Assembly (NCBI GenBank): GCA_016192075.1
Contig: JACPUU010000022.1
Location: 124,001-188,000 of the forward strand
Source of the DNA: Bacteroidota bacterium
GTDB taxonomy: Bacteria; Bacteroidota; Bacteroidia; Flavobacteriales_D; Crocinitomicaceae
Length of the DNA stretch: 64,000 nt
Direction: 5' to 3'
In this document: positions 35,891 through 44,811 of the stretch, in pieces
How positions within the stretch are numbered: the first letter of the stretch is position 1
Layout of the letters: every line of letters begins with the position of its first letter
Made by a program: the position numbers and the translations under genes
The notes under the pieces: generated by a model
What the model was told of the DNA's origin: nothing
Databases searched by the model: none
Seen by the model: only the letters and a program-made list of their open reading frames with translations

Positions 35891-36358
35891 ATGATCGATA
35901 AGGAATCATTACAGGAAACCGTAAAAACCATTTTCTGCAATTTTTTAGAAAAAAACGGGCATCGCAAAACGCCTGAACGGTTTGCTATTCTTGCAGAAAT
36001 CTATGCGCATCGCGGTCATTTTGACATTGAATCACTCTACGTCAAAATGAAAAACAAAAACTACCGGGTAAGCCGCGCAACACTTTATAATACCATGGAA
36101 TTATTGCTTGCTTCAAACCTGGTTCGCAAACACCAGTTTGGCACCAACATTTCTCATTTTGAAAAAGCACACGGCTACAGCCAGCATGATCACGTAATCT
36201 GCACCAATTCGGGTGACGTAATTGAATTCTGTGATCCGCGCATTGAAAAAATCAAAGCTACCGTGGAAGAACTTTTTAACGTAAAAATTCATCATCACTC
36301 CCTCTATTTTTACGGTGAAAAAATAACCGACAAACAAAGACTTCACAATGAGTCTTAG
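35891..36358 (+). CDS. fur: Fur-family metal-responsive repressor
   Basis: A 155-aa ferric-uptake-regulator-type protein that binds DNA when loaded with metal. It has an N-terminal winged helix ([32 protein letters not shown]) and a dimerisation/metal domain with H99-D100-H101. In classical Fur the next motif is CxxC for structural zinc; here it reads C104-T-N-S107, so the second Cys is lost, an extra Cys appears at 114 (IEFCDPR), and there is no C-terminal CxxC. Zinc binding may therefore be altered. Whether it senses iron (Fur), zinc (Zur) or peroxide (PerR) is not decidable by eye. The last 11 nt overlap the STAS gene. Confidence 0.88.
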   Translation: MIDKESLQETVKTIFCNFLEKNGHRKTPERFAILAEIYAHRGHFDIESLYVKMKNKNYRVSRATLYNTMELLLASNLVRKHQFGTNISHFEKAHGYSQHDHVICTNSGDVIEFCDPRIEKIKATVEELFNVKIHHHSLYFYGEKITDKQRLHNES

Positions 36359-36698
36359 TCTTTCTGAAACCAGTCATTCCAATTGTATTGAACTCAAATT
36401 ATCCGGCTCAGCACTAAGCAAGGATGAATTTAGTGAATTCAACACCCGTGTAAATGAACTCATTGAAGCCGGCCGTTCAAATCTGATTCTCAACCTGGAC
36501 GGCATTAAACTGTTGAACAGCCTGGGCATCAATGTGCTGATTCGTGTTTTTACACGATGCCGCAACCACGGCGGAGACCTCTATATTGTTAATATCTCAG
36601 ACAAAATTAATCAGGTTCTGCTGCTGACTAAACTGAATACAGTTCTTAATATTGCACCTTCCGTGCAAACAGCGGTTACTAATTTTAATTCGTACTAA
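36348..36698 (+). CDS. STAS-domain anti-sigma factor antagonist
   Basis: A 116-aa single-domain STAS protein like SpoIIAA/RsbV. The characteristic segment after strand 3 ([19 protein letters not shown]) places S58 where the regulatory kinase phosphorylates the family. The end ([18 protein letters not shown]) is typical. Such proteins bind an RsbW-type kinase and release its target when dephosphorylated by a SpoIIE-type phosphatase. One such phosphatase is encoded at 39598, two genes away. No kinase is seen nearby. Overlap with fur suggests cotranscription. Confidence 0.85.
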   Translation: MSLSLSETSHSNCIELKLSGSALSKDEFSEFNTRVNELIEAGRSNLILNLDGIKLLNSLGINVLIRVFTRCRNHGGDLYIVNISDKINQVLLLTKLNTVLNIAPSVQTAVTNFNSY

Positions 36699-36778
36699 AA
36701 CCAGCCGGTTAAATGCTGCCACAGGCCTTTCAGGCTTATGAGTCTGTTTAACATGCTGCAAAAAACACAGAGCGCAAA

Positions 36779-38053
36779 ATGAAAGTGGATGTTTTATTGG
36801 GTCTTCAGTGGGGAGATGAGGGTAAAGGTAAAATTGTAGATGTCGTTACCCCGGCATACCAGATTATTGCGCGTTTTCAGGGCGGGCCTAACGCCGGACA
36901 CACACTCATTTTTGAAGGGAAAAAGCATGTGCTGCACACCATTCCTTCCGGCATTTTTCGCAAAGACGCTATCAATGTAATTGGAAACGGGGTTGTCATT
37001 GATCCAATCATTTTGCGCAGTGAAATTGAAAAAATTGAAGCCCAGGGAATTACTGTTGGGGCTAACCTGCTCATCTCTAAAAAAGCACACCTTATTTTAC
37101 CTACTCATAAAATTCTGGACAAGTTTTCTGAAGAATCCAAAGGGCAGCACAAAATTGGTTCAACCCTCAAAGGAATAGGTCCAACGTACATGGATAAAAC
37201 CGGGCGAAACGGTCTGAGAATGGGTGATACACAATCACCTAACTTCAAAGAAAAATACACCGGCCTGGTTGCCAAACACAAAAAAATTCTGGGCAATTAC
37301 GACTATCAGCATTTGCTGGATGAAACCGAAGCACAATGGTTTGAAGCCCTCAACTTTCTCAAAAAAATTGAACTGGTTGACAGTGAAATTTACATTAACC
37401 GCGCACTGGCCGAAGGGAAAAAAATACTGGCCGAAGGTGCACAGGGTACAATGCTGGACATTGATTTTGGAACCTATCCGTTTGTGACATCATCCAATAC
37501 CGTAACGGCCGGAACATGTACCGGTTTGGGTGTAGCACCAACAAGAATTGGTGAAGTTATTGGAATTTTTAAGGCCTATTGCACACGTGTTGGCAGTGGC
37601 CCGTTCCCTACTGAACTGGCAAACGAAGTAGGTGCAAAAATCCGTGAAATTGGTCATGAATACGGGGCAACCACCGGCCGTGAGCGCCGCTGCGGCTGGG
37701 TAGACCTGCCAGCCCTGAAATATGCCTGTATGATTAACGGCGCAACCCAGCTGGCCATGATGAAAGCAGATGTGCTGGACTCATTCGAGTCTATCTACGT
37801 TTGTACACACTATGAAATTGATGGAAAAAATATAGACTATTTTCCCTATGACATTGACGGATTGTCGATCAAACCTGTTTACAAAGAATTAAAAGGCTGG
37901 AAAACCGATTTGACAAAAATCCGCAAAATGGAAGATGCCCCGGCAGAATTTTTAGCCTACATCACATACTTGGAACAGGAATTGAACGTTCCTATAACAA
38001 TACTGTCCGTTGGTCCGGACCGTGAACAAACCATTATTCGCAAAAAGAGTTGA
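36779..38053 (+). CDS. purA: Adenylosuccinate synthase
   Basis: A 424-aa cytosolic enzyme that joins IMP and aspartate using GTP, the first committed step to AMP. Diagnostic residues are present: P-loop GDEGKGK at 12-18 with catalytic D13, the GPNAGHT segment with H41, LISKKAHLILPTH, GIGPTYMDKTGR, QGTMLDIDFGTYPFVTSSNT and TTGRERRCGW. Full family length. The stop codon overlaps the TTG start of the OstA-like gene downstream (TTGA). Confidence 0.97.
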   Translation: MKVDVLLGLQWGDEGKGKIVDVVTPAYQIIARFQGGPNAGHTLIFEGKKHVLHTIPSGIFRKDAINVIGNGVVIDPIILRSEIEKIEAQGITVGANLLISKKAHLILPTHKILDKFSEESKGQHKIGSTLKGIGPTYMDKTGRNGLRMGDTQSPNFKEKYTGLVAKHKKILGNYDYQHLLDETEAQWFEALNFLKKIELVDSEIYINRALAEGKKILAEGAQGTMLDIDFGTYPFVTSSNTVTAGTCTGLGVAPTRIGEVIGIFKAYCTRVGSGPFPTELANEVGAKIREIGHEYGATTGRERRCGWVDLPALKYACMINGATQLAMMKADVLDSFESIYVCTHYEIDGKNIDYFPYDIDGLSIKPVYKELKGWKTDLTKIRKMEDAPAEFLAYITYLEQELNVPITILSVGPDREQTIIRKKS

Positions 38054-39582
38054 TTCGTAAAAAACCAATATGGACCTGGGCGCTTCTTCTGAGCGTCCTT
38101 TTTTTTACCGGCAAATCCATAGCCCAGGATAAACCGCTGCGGCTTATTTTTGCTGAGACTGTAAGTGATTATAAAGGACAGGTCAATACCACCAAAGCGG
38201 TTGGAAATGTTCAGTTTGAGTATACCAATACGCGGCTTTTTTGTGACTCAGCCATCTTTTTAAGAGTCCCTAACCTGATTTATGCCTATGGCCACGTGCA
38301 AATTAACCAGGGAGACACCATCAATCTTTTTTGCGATTCACTGCTGTACGACGGAAACACCAATATCTCAAAACTGCGCAGCAATGTCAGGTTCAGGGAC
38401 AATGAATACAAACTTGTGACAGATTCGCTGGATTATAATGGCAACCTTTCACTCGGGTACTATAAAAACCACGCCGTTATTTCAAGCATTCGTGACGATT
38501 CAAAGCTGACATCCGTCAAAGGCTATTACTATTCCAACACCAAAACATTTTTCTTTAAAGACAGCGTTCATGTTGCAAACCCTGAATACGAGCTGTTTTC
38601 AGATACCCTCGAGTTCAGAACACTCAGTTCAAGTGCTCATTTTCACGGGCCAACCCGAATTTTGCTGGATTCCTCTGAAGTAAACTGCAACCGCGGTGTT
38701 TACTGGACGGATCAAAAACTAATTCACCTCTGGAACGGGGCGTCTATTCTTGAAAAAGGCAGGTCTTTTTATGCTGACAGCCTCATTTTTAACCAGGCTA
38801 CCGATGAGGGTGAGGGTTTTTGTGCTGTTCGTATGTATGATTCTACTGAGAATGTACTTTTTCTGGCTGATTACCTCTTCAAGGCTCCAGATAATGTAAA
38901 ACTAACCTTGCTGGATAATGCCCACGTTATACAGTTTGGTGAAAAAGACACCCTTTTTCTTTCGGCTGATACCATTTATTCATTCCGCGATACCGTTACA
39001 GAACAATCTTCTGCCATTGCCATACATGCCGTTGAACTGATAAATGCAGGTATTTTTGTTGCCTGCGATTCAGCCTATTTCAGTGAGCGCGATTCTATTC
39101 TGAAACTTCACCAGGCACCGGTTATGTGGAGTCAGAATTCACAAATTTCAGGAGATTCAATTCTTGCCACCTATTACAACAATGAATTTCACCGGTTGCT
39201 CGTTTATGAAAACGCATTTATTGCCTCTGAGCATGACAGTATTCATTACGACCAGATACGCGGTAAAATGATGACCGCATTTATGGATTCTTCTAAGATT
39301 CAGCGCATTTTTATTGAAACAAATGCCCAAACCCTCTATTACGTTTCAGAAACGACCAAAGACACTACCGGCGCAGACGTTAAAAACCTGTCCGGACTCA
39401 ACCAGATTGACTGTGTTAACATTGTCGTGTATTTCAGCAATTCTGCCATACAGAACATTAGTTTCAATGAAAAACCTACGGGCACCTATACCCCATTTGA
39501 AGACATTGCTGAAAAGCAGCTTTTCTTTAAGGGTTTTTTATGGCAAATTGATCGCAAACCAAAGCCTATATTCTTGGAATAA
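38050..39582 (+). CDS. OstA/LptA-like outer membrane biogenesis protein (TTG start)
   Basis: A 510-aa exported protein. The only start compatible with the signal sequence (IRKKPIWTWALLLSVLFFTGKSIAQ) is the TTG at 38050, overlapping the purA stop as TTGA; no ATG lies before the mature part. The protein is a long series of short beta-strands with recurring phrases such as AVGNVQFEYTNTRLFCDSA, AYGHVQINQGDTINLFCDSLLYDG and LRSNVRFRDN, the pattern of OstA/LptA beta-jellyroll domains that bridge lipopolysaccharide across the periplasm. Bacteroidota carry several such proteins; this one lacks an LptD barrel at its C-terminus, so a periplasmic LptA-like or adaptor role is likeliest. The LptF/G permease at 56027 may act in the same pathway. 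Confidence 0.82.
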   Translation: MIRKKPIWTWALLLSVLFFTGKSIAQDKPLRLIFAETVSDYKGQVNTTKAVGNVQFEYTNTRLFCDSAIFLRVPNLIYAYGHVQINQGDTINLFCDSLLYDGNTNISKLRSNVRFRDNEYKLVTDSLDYNGNLSLGYYKNHAVISSIRDDSKLTSVKGYYYSNTKTFFFKDSVHVANPEYELFSDTLEFRTLSSSAHFHGPTRILLDSSEVNCNRGVYWTDQKLIHLWNGASILEKGRSFYADSLIFNQATDEGEGFCAVRMYDSTENVLFLADYLFKAPDNVKLTLLDNAHVIQFGEKDTLFLSADTIYSFRDTVTEQSSAIAIHAVELINAGIFVACDSAYFSERDSILKLHQAPVMWSQNSQISGDSILATYYNNEFHRLLVYENAFIASEHDSIHYDQIRGKMMTAFMDSSKIQRIFIETNAQTLYYVSETTKDTTGADVKNLSGLNQIDCVNIVVYFSNSAIQNISFNEKPTGTYTPFEDIAEKQLFFKGFLWQIDRKPKPIFLE

Positions 39583-39585
39583 TTT

Positions 39586-39593
39586 TATCTTTA
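39586..39593 (+). promoter_or_regulatory. -7-like element (TATCTTTA) abutting a GTG start
   Basis: One mismatch from TAnnTTTG and only 4 nt before the GTG at 39598. If active, transcription would begin almost at the start codon, giving a leaderless mRNA. It could also be chance, since the gene can be read from upstream. Confidence 0.35.
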
Positions 39594-39597
39594 CTCC

Positions 39598-42500
39598 GTG
39601 AAACTGCGCCTATTAATTCTTTCATGCATCCTTTCACTGGGAACTTTTTCCCAGAATGATTTTCCGTACGGAAAAATAAAAGTCCGCAATTTTACGTCCA
39701 AGGAATACGCTGCCACGGCCCAGAACTGGGACATGATTCAGGACAACAATTATTTCTTCTACATTGCCAACAACGGCGGAATTCTGGAATACAACGGTGA
39801 AGACTGGAATAAACTTGAAATGAACAACGGTGAGCATCCGCGCTCATTTGATAAAAACGACTCAGGAAGGGTGTATGTAGGCGGGCGTGGTGAATTTGGC
39901 TTTATTGATCACGATGCGAATGGAAAAACCATTTATTCAAAACTTTCAGGCCCTGTTGATTCGCTGACTTTTTCAGATGTGTGGAGCGTATACTGCCTGG
40001 GTGAGCACACCTATTTCATTTCAGAAGATTACGTTTTTATTTACTACAACAACGAACTGGAAGTGATTGATGTGCCTGAAGGCGAGTACATCGAAATGAG
40101 TACCCGCCTTGAAGAATTGATTATCTGTTCTTTTGAAGGAGACCTGGGCGACCGCTCTTTCGTGTTAAGAGGCAACAAATTTTTTGAGGTTCAGAATTCA
40201 CTGGGCACAAACCCGGCAATTCTTTATAATTACGGCTCCAAAAAAATCATGATTGACAAAACCGGGGCCATGTATGAATTTCAGCAGAATGGCAACGCCT
40301 ACCAGTACATTCTGATTCCGGAAAAAAGACTGGAAATTGCTGCCGGTTCAAAAATCAATGACATTAAAATTCAAAACAACCTGCTGGTTGCCTGCACCGC
40401 CGGAAGCGGCGTGCGCATTTATGACATGGAAGGCCAGCTGGTACGCACCTTTATCGAACGGGACGGACTTGAAAACATGGAAATAAGGGCTGTCTATTTT
40501 GATCAGTACCACAACATCTGGCTTTGCAATGACAACGGCCTCTCCTTTATTGAAACGTCTGATGCCATGACCTCTTTTGACAAGGATTTTGGCATTACCG
40601 GAACAACCGAAGACATCTACCTGAGAAATGATAAAATTTACCTGGCAACGCATACAGATATTTATGCCAATGCTTACAAACCAGGAGAACTCCTTTTTGA
40701 AAACCAGGGGATATTTGGAATGGAAGTTTACCAGATTAAAGATTTCACCTTTCCTGACAACTCTACTTATACACTTGTCATTGCCAACGACGGCGTTTAC
40801 TACCTGGACGACCGGATGCAAAGAAAACTGATTACCACCATTTATGCCTGGGATATGTGCCAGTCAAAAGTGGATAAAAACCGGATTCTTTTCGGACTTG
40901 ACGGTGACGGAGTCACTTCAATTTACTACTCCAATGGAAAATTTACGTTTGAGGGAAATTACCCGAACACTTCCGGCGAGGTCAGATCAATACTTGAGGT
41001 GGACGGCAAAGTTTACTACGCGGTAAAAAAAGATGGAATCCATATTCTGGACACCACCAGATTACAGGAAAAAAACCAGCTGCAGGGATTAAAGCAATAC
41101 AAGGATTCAACCATGGCTTATTCTCAGTTTACCCTGTGCGAATTCAATAACCAGATTTATGTTGGTACCAGCAACGGACTATACACGATTGTAAATGATA
41201 AGCTGGTACCTTCTGACCTGGAACAAGGCAGTTTTTACCACGAAAAACTACTGGTACACCGCATTATTAATGACAATGATGAAAGACTCTGGATGGTCAC
41301 TTTTCATAACGCAGACAGTAAAGACGAGTATTCAGAAATTGGCTACTTCGAAAATACGAACGGTGTTTTTGAATGGAATTCGGGCCCCTTCAAACAAATT
41401 ACAGACGATGTGGTACATACCATTAAACGGGGAAATGATGGCCTTTATTGGTTTGGAGGAAACCGGAAAGTATATGTCTACAATTCCAACTACCAGTCTA
41501 ACTTTGATTTACCATTCCATTCATTTATTTACCAGGTTTCACTGGGTGAAGATTCTGTATTGGTTTATAACACGCATCACGCTAAACAAACTGAGACCTT
41601 CATCAATTACAAATACAACAGCATCCGGTTCAACTTTACCACCAATGCCTACCTGGGTGGTATTGAAAATCAATACAGCTATTACCTTGAGGGGTTTGAC
41701 TCCACCTGGGGAAAATGGAAAACCGCAAACAGTGCAGAATATCAGCGTTTAGGTGAAGGAGAATATACGTTTCACGTAAAAGCCATGAATTATTATGGGT
41801 ATGAAAGTGAACCGGTCAGTTTTTCGTTTACCATTCTACCGCCCTGGTACCGCACTATCTGGGCGTATATCATCTACTTCCTGCTGTTCGTTTTACTGAT
41901 CTATGTGATTATCCGGCTTTCAATACGCCGTGTTAAGCAGCAGAAAGAAGAGCTTGAAAAAATTGTTCAGGAACGGACCCATGAAATTGCCAAGCAAAAT
42001 CATTTGCTTGAACATCAGAAAGCAGAAATTGAAGAAAAGACAAACGACATCTTGGATTCTATTAAGTATGCAAAACGCATTCAGAATACAATTCTTCCCG
42101 GCGAAGACAAATTAAAAACCATTTTTGATCACGATCACTTTGTACTGTATAAGCCAAAAGACATTGTATCGGGAGATTTTTACTGGGCCGGACGTTTTGA
42201 AAATAAAACCATTTTTTCAGCCATTGACTGTACCGGACATGGTGTGCCCGGTGCGTTTGTGAGTATCGTAGGCTTCAATGCCCTTAACCGCACCGTCAAT
42301 GAATTCAAATTACGGCAGCCGGCAGCCATTCTGGACAAGCTTACAGAACTGGTGGTAGACACATTCTCACAAAGCGAATCCAACATTAAAGATGGTATGG
42401 ACATTGGTTTATGCGCCATCGATAACAAAACCCTTAAACTTGAATTTTCAGGAGCCAACAACCCCTGTATTGTGGTACGCCGGGGTGAGGCCATTGAACT

Positions 42501-42795
42501 GAAAGCAGACAAACAGCCCATTGGTGAATTTGAAGGACGAAAACCCTTTACCAATCACGAATTCCAGCTTGAAAAAGGCGACTGCGTTTATGTACTTTCT
42601 GACGGGTATGCCGACCAGTTTGGCGGACCAAAAGGAAAAAAATTAAAGTTCAAGGCACTTCGTGACCAGTTAATTGAAATCAGCAGCCTGGATGTAAAAA
42701 CACAACTAAAAAAACTGGATGATTCCTTTAATGAATGGAAAGGTGATTACGAACAGTTAGATGATGTGTGTTTGTTTGGAGTACGAATTAAATAG
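39598..42795 (+). CDS. Membrane sensor with propeller, Y_Y_Y and SpoIIE-type PP2C phosphatase domains
   Basis: A 1065-aa signalling protein starting at GTG 39598, with signal peptide KLRLLILSCILSLGTFSQ. Residues ~30-650 are a two-component-regulator-type beta-propeller (IWLCNDNGLSFIE, LYWFGGNRKVYVY), ~660-740 a Y_Y_Y domain (YYLEGFDSTWGKW), ~745-772 a membrane helix (TIWAYIIYFLLFVLLIYVII) and ~775-825 a coiled coil. The cytoplasmic end is a SpoIIE/PP2C phosphatase (DIVSGDFYWAG, IDCTGHGVPGAFVS, VLSDGYADQFGG, DDVCLFG), with metal-binding aspartates present. The architecture resembles hybrid two-component sensors, but the kinase is replaced by a phosphatase. It probably dephosphorylates STAS-type antagonists; the one at 36348 is an obvious candidate. 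Confidence 0.88.
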   Translation: MKLRLLILSCILSLGTFSQNDFPYGKIKVRNFTSKEYAATAQNWDMIQDNNYFFYIANNGGILEYNGEDWNKLEMNNGEHPRSFDKNDSGRVYVGGRGEFGFIDHDANGKTIYSKLSGPVDSLTFSDVWSVYCLGEHTYFISEDYVFIYYNNELEVIDVPEGEYIEMSTRLEELIICSFEGDLGDRSFVLRGNKFFEVQNSLGTNPAILYNYGSKKIMIDKTGAMYEFQQNGNAYQYILIPEKRLEIAAGSKINDIKIQNNLLVACTAGSGVRIYDMEGQLVRTFIERDGLENMEIRAVYFDQYHNIWLCNDNGLSFIETSDAMTSFDKDFGITGTTEDIYLRNDKIYLATHTDIYANAYKPGELLFENQGIFGMEVYQIKDFTFPDNSTYTLVIANDGVYYLDDRMQRKLITTIYAWDMCQSKVDKNRILFGLDGDGVTSIYYSNGKFTFEGNYPNTSGEVRSILEVDGKVYYAVKKDGIHILDTTRLQEKNQLQGLKQYKDSTMAYSQFTLCEFNNQIYVGTSNGLYTIVNDKLVPSDLEQGSFYHEKLLVHRIINDNDERLWMVTFHNADSKDEYSEIGYFENTNGVFEWNSGPFKQITDDVVHTIKRGNDGLYWFGGNRKVYVYNSNYQSNFDLPFHSFIYQVSLGEDSVLVYNTHHAKQTETFINYKYNSIRFNFTTNAYLGGIENQYSYYLEGFDSTWGKWKTANSAEYQRLGEGEYTFHVKAMNYYGYESEPVSFSFTILPPWYRTIWAYIIYFLLFVLLIYVIIRLSIRRVKQQKEELEKIVQERTHEIAKQNHLLEHQKAEIEEKTNDILDSIKYAKRIQNTILPGEDKLKTIFDHDHFVLYKPKDIVSGDFYWAGRFENKTIFSAIDCTGHGVPGAFVSIVGFNALNRTVNEFKLRQPAAILDKLTELVVDTFSQSESNIKDGMDIGLCAIDNKTLKLEFSGANNPCIVVRRGEAIELKADKQPIGEFEGRKPFTNHEFQLEKGDCVYVLSDGYADQFGGPKGKKLKFKALRDQLIEISSLDVKTQLKKLDDSFNEWKGDYEQLDDVCLFGVRIK

Positions 42796-42805
42796 TGATT
42801 AACCC

Positions 42806-43354
42806 ATGCTAAAAAAGAAAAACAGTACCGGTATTTTGGCTATTGCGAGTGTAATTACACTGATTTTACTCATGCTTATTATCCGGTCACAGGCTGAAAT
42901 GGTTAAGGCCCTTTACGTAAAACTGGCCATGACCAATTTTGCACTGGTTGTGGCAAGCGCCGGCATTTACCTCACCGATGTTTTCACAGTTAATATCAGC
43001 CGGCGCGTAAAATTACTTACCTGGTATATGGGCGGACTTCTGGTATTGCTTGCTTTCCTGGTATGTTTTAATATTTTACCCTTTTCTTCAACCTGGAACT
43101 GGCTTATTGTTTTTGGTATTCTATTCATCCTGGTTGTGCAGCTGCAGTTACTCCACTGGGGAAACCGGGTACCGCAAATGGTGCGTTTCAGTGCCCTGCT
43201 GATTGTGTTCTGTGATGCTTTCCTGATCTTTTTCTTCATTGCCAAATGGCAAAACTATCAACTGGGTGCGTGGATTAATTTTGCCACCGTTATTTCGATT
43301 GTACTGACTATTATTGGTCTTATTTTTCTGAAAAAACCAACCAGCAGCAACTAA
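42806..43354 (+). CDS. Small polytopic membrane protein, function unknown
   Basis: A 182-aa protein with about five hydrophobic helices (ILAIASVITLILLMLII, FALVVASAGIYL, YMGGLLVLLAFLVCF, LIVFGILFILVVQLQLL, FCDAFLIFFFIA, ATVISIVLTIIGLIFL) and a basic N-terminus (MLKKKN). I do not recognise a family. It starts 10 nt after the SpoIIE-type sensor and is probably cotranscribed with it, so it may be an accessory of that sensor. Confidence 0.65.
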   Translation: MLKKKNSTGILAIASVITLILLMLIIRSQAEMVKALYVKLAMTNFALVVASAGIYLTDVFTVNISRRVKLLTWYMGGLLVLLAFLVCFNILPFSSTWNWLIVFGILFILVVQLQLLHWGNRVPQMVRFSALLIVFCDAFLIFFFIAKWQNYQLGAWINFATVISIVLTIIGLIFLKKPTSSN

Positions 43355-43731
43355 CGGTTAATTCGTTTTTGTACGGTGCGACTTTTTCACAAGGTTAAAA
43401 CGGCAAGGCTTTTCTGTCATTAAGCACTTCTTTCAAAAACAGAACTGCATCAAATCAATACGTAAAAGCCTACACCAGGACCAAAAAAATCCGTGATAAT
43501 CCGTAAAATCAGTTTCATCCGTGTTCAATTACACGCAGTTTAACAGTAGATCTTCTGAAAAAAACAGAATTCAGTTTTCGCGTTATAATCCAGTAGAATC
43601 CGAACCGGAACCGCTTTTTGTTATTTCGAATTTGCGTTAGATTACTGCTACCCCTATCGCTGTATAGTAATTTCAAAAACGGATGTGGTAATTCAGAAAA
43701 ATCAATGACTAAAAATTACCCTCAGACAGGC
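43355..43731. other. 377-bp intergenic region without a gene
   Basis: No credible ORF. It contains three imperfect copies of ATCCGT(G) at 43489, 43499 and 43517, a degenerate short repeat, and otherwise AT-rich unique sequence. It lies between convergent genes (membrane protein + and tatC -). I see no strong terminator. Confidence 0.5.
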
Positions 43732-44526
43732 TTATACCATTGATTCTTTCCGGCGCTTTTTCTCGACGCGTTTAGCCAGCATAATTCCAAACTCATAAAG
43801 GCCGTAAATAGGAACGGTTACAATGATTTGGGTAAAAATATCGGGGGGGGTAATGATAGCCGCAAGTATCAGAATAACTACCAGCGCGTGTTTGCGGTAT
43901 TTTTTCAAAAAATCAGCCGAAATAATTCCCAGCCGTGAAAAAATATAAATAACCACCGGAAGTAAAAATAAAAGTCCGGTAAAAAAAACAGTCATAATGA
44001 TGGTTCGCAGGTATGAGCCAATGGTGATGTTATTTTCAATGCTGCCGGCCAGTTGCCAGTTGCCAAAAAACTGCACTGTTAACGGGGCAATAATATAGTA
44101 TCCGAAAAGAATACCGATAAAGAATAAAATGGACACAAACCACACAATGCCGCGCACTGTTTTCAGTTCATGTTGTTTTAATCCCGGCTTTACAAAGCCC
44201 CAGAGCTGGTGAAAAATGTAGGGAAAAGCAACCACAATGCCTCCAATAATAGCCAGCATCAGGTTTATGCCAAACTGTGCCGTAAAATCTACGTTTTGCA
44301 AATCAATGTGAATTTCATTGTCACACATTCCAAACGCCCAGCATAAGAAACGAAAAAGCGGAAAATCAGATTCTGCCAGCGTGAGAAAAATGTTGTTCAT
44401 GATCCACTCGGTAAAAATGAAAATCACGATGGCAAAAATCAGAATAGCAGCAGATGATCTGACCAAACGCCATCTCAATTCTTCGAGATGACTCAGAAAG
44501 GGCATGTTATTATCGTTTGCGGCCAC
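43732..44526 (-). CDS. tatC: Twin-arginine translocase subunit TatC
   Basis: A 264-aa six-helix inner-membrane protein that receives twin-arginine signal peptides and, with TatA, exports folded proteins. Diagnostic segments: MPFLSHLEELRWRL at the N-terminus, FPYIFHQLWGFVKPGL with the conserved P and F residues, and FFIGILFGYYIIAPLTVQF. A 30-residue periplasmic insertion with two Cys (FRFLCWAFGMCDNE) is longer than in E. coli. The frame opens at GTG 44526; ATG 44505 (MPFLSH...) is an equally good start and lies closer to the family norm. A -7 element lies just upstream. Substrates could include cofactor-containing enzymes, but none is shown to depend on it here. Confidence 0.95.
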   Translation of the reverse strand: MAANDNNMPFLSHLEELRWRLVRSSAAILIFAIVIFIFTEWIMNNIFLTLAESDFPLFRFLCWAFGMCDNEIHIDLQNVDFTAQFGINLMLAIIGGIVVAFPYIFHQLWGFVKPGLKQHELKTVRGIVWFVSILFFIGILFGYYIIAPLTVQFFGNWQLAGSIENNITIGSYLRTIIMTVFFTGLLFLLPVVIYIFSRLGIISADFLKKYRKHALVVILILAAIITPPDIFTQIIVTVPIYGLYEFGIMLAKRVEKKRRKESMV

Positions 44527-44542
44527 AATTTAGATTTGGATG

Positions 44543-44550
44543 CAAAAATA
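44543..44550 (-). promoter_or_regulatory. -7 promoter element (TATTTTTG) upstream of tatC
   Basis: On the minus strand this reads TATTTTTG, an exact TAnnTTTG match, 16 nt before the GTG and 37 nt before the ATG of tatC. It suggests tatC has its own promoter rather than relying on xseAB. Confidence 0.5.
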
Positions 44551-44592
44551 CGATTATTCAATGAATGTCATACGGGTATACAAAAGTCCTTG

Positions 44593-44811
44593 CTAAACCT
44601 CTGCCTCAGGCTCATCTGCCGATGCCAGCTCTTTTAGTATTCTGGAAACATCTTCTTCCGTTGACGTTAATTTGGATTTACAGATTTTGATAAGTTCTGC
44701 AGCCCGTTTTACCTTTTTTGAAAGTACATCAACAGATATTTCGCCGTTTTCAATTTCATGCACAATCTCCTGCAATTCAGTGAATGCCTTTGTATAATTG
44801 ATCTCACTCAT
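44593..44811 (-). CDS. xseB: Exodeoxyribonuclease VII small subunit
   Basis: A 72-aa two-helix protein (MSEINYTKAFTELQEIVHEIENGEISVDVLSKKVKRA) that binds the large subunit to form exonuclease VII, which degrades single-stranded DNA from both ends. The IENGEISVDVL turn is the family signature. ATGA overlap with xseA at 44808-44811. Confidence 0.93.
   Translation of the reverse strand: MSEINYTKAFTELQEIVHEIENGEISVDVLSKKVKRAAELIKICKSKLTSTEEDVSRILKELASADEPEAEV

Noticed and set aside
36699-36778. Terminator or riboswitch in the gap before purA
   Set aside because: Only a weak 6-bp hairpin (with one G-U pair) around 36724-36738 and no T run; no known purine aptamer consensus was seen.
40348-40821. 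Antisense frame (157 codons, minus) opposite the SpoIIE-type sensor
   Set aside because: Covers the propeller-coding region; no motif, promoter or conserved start.
43355-43731. Hidden small RNA or small gene in the 377-bp gap before tatC
   Set aside because: No clear promoter-terminator pair, no open frame of note, and only degenerate ATCCGTG repeats.
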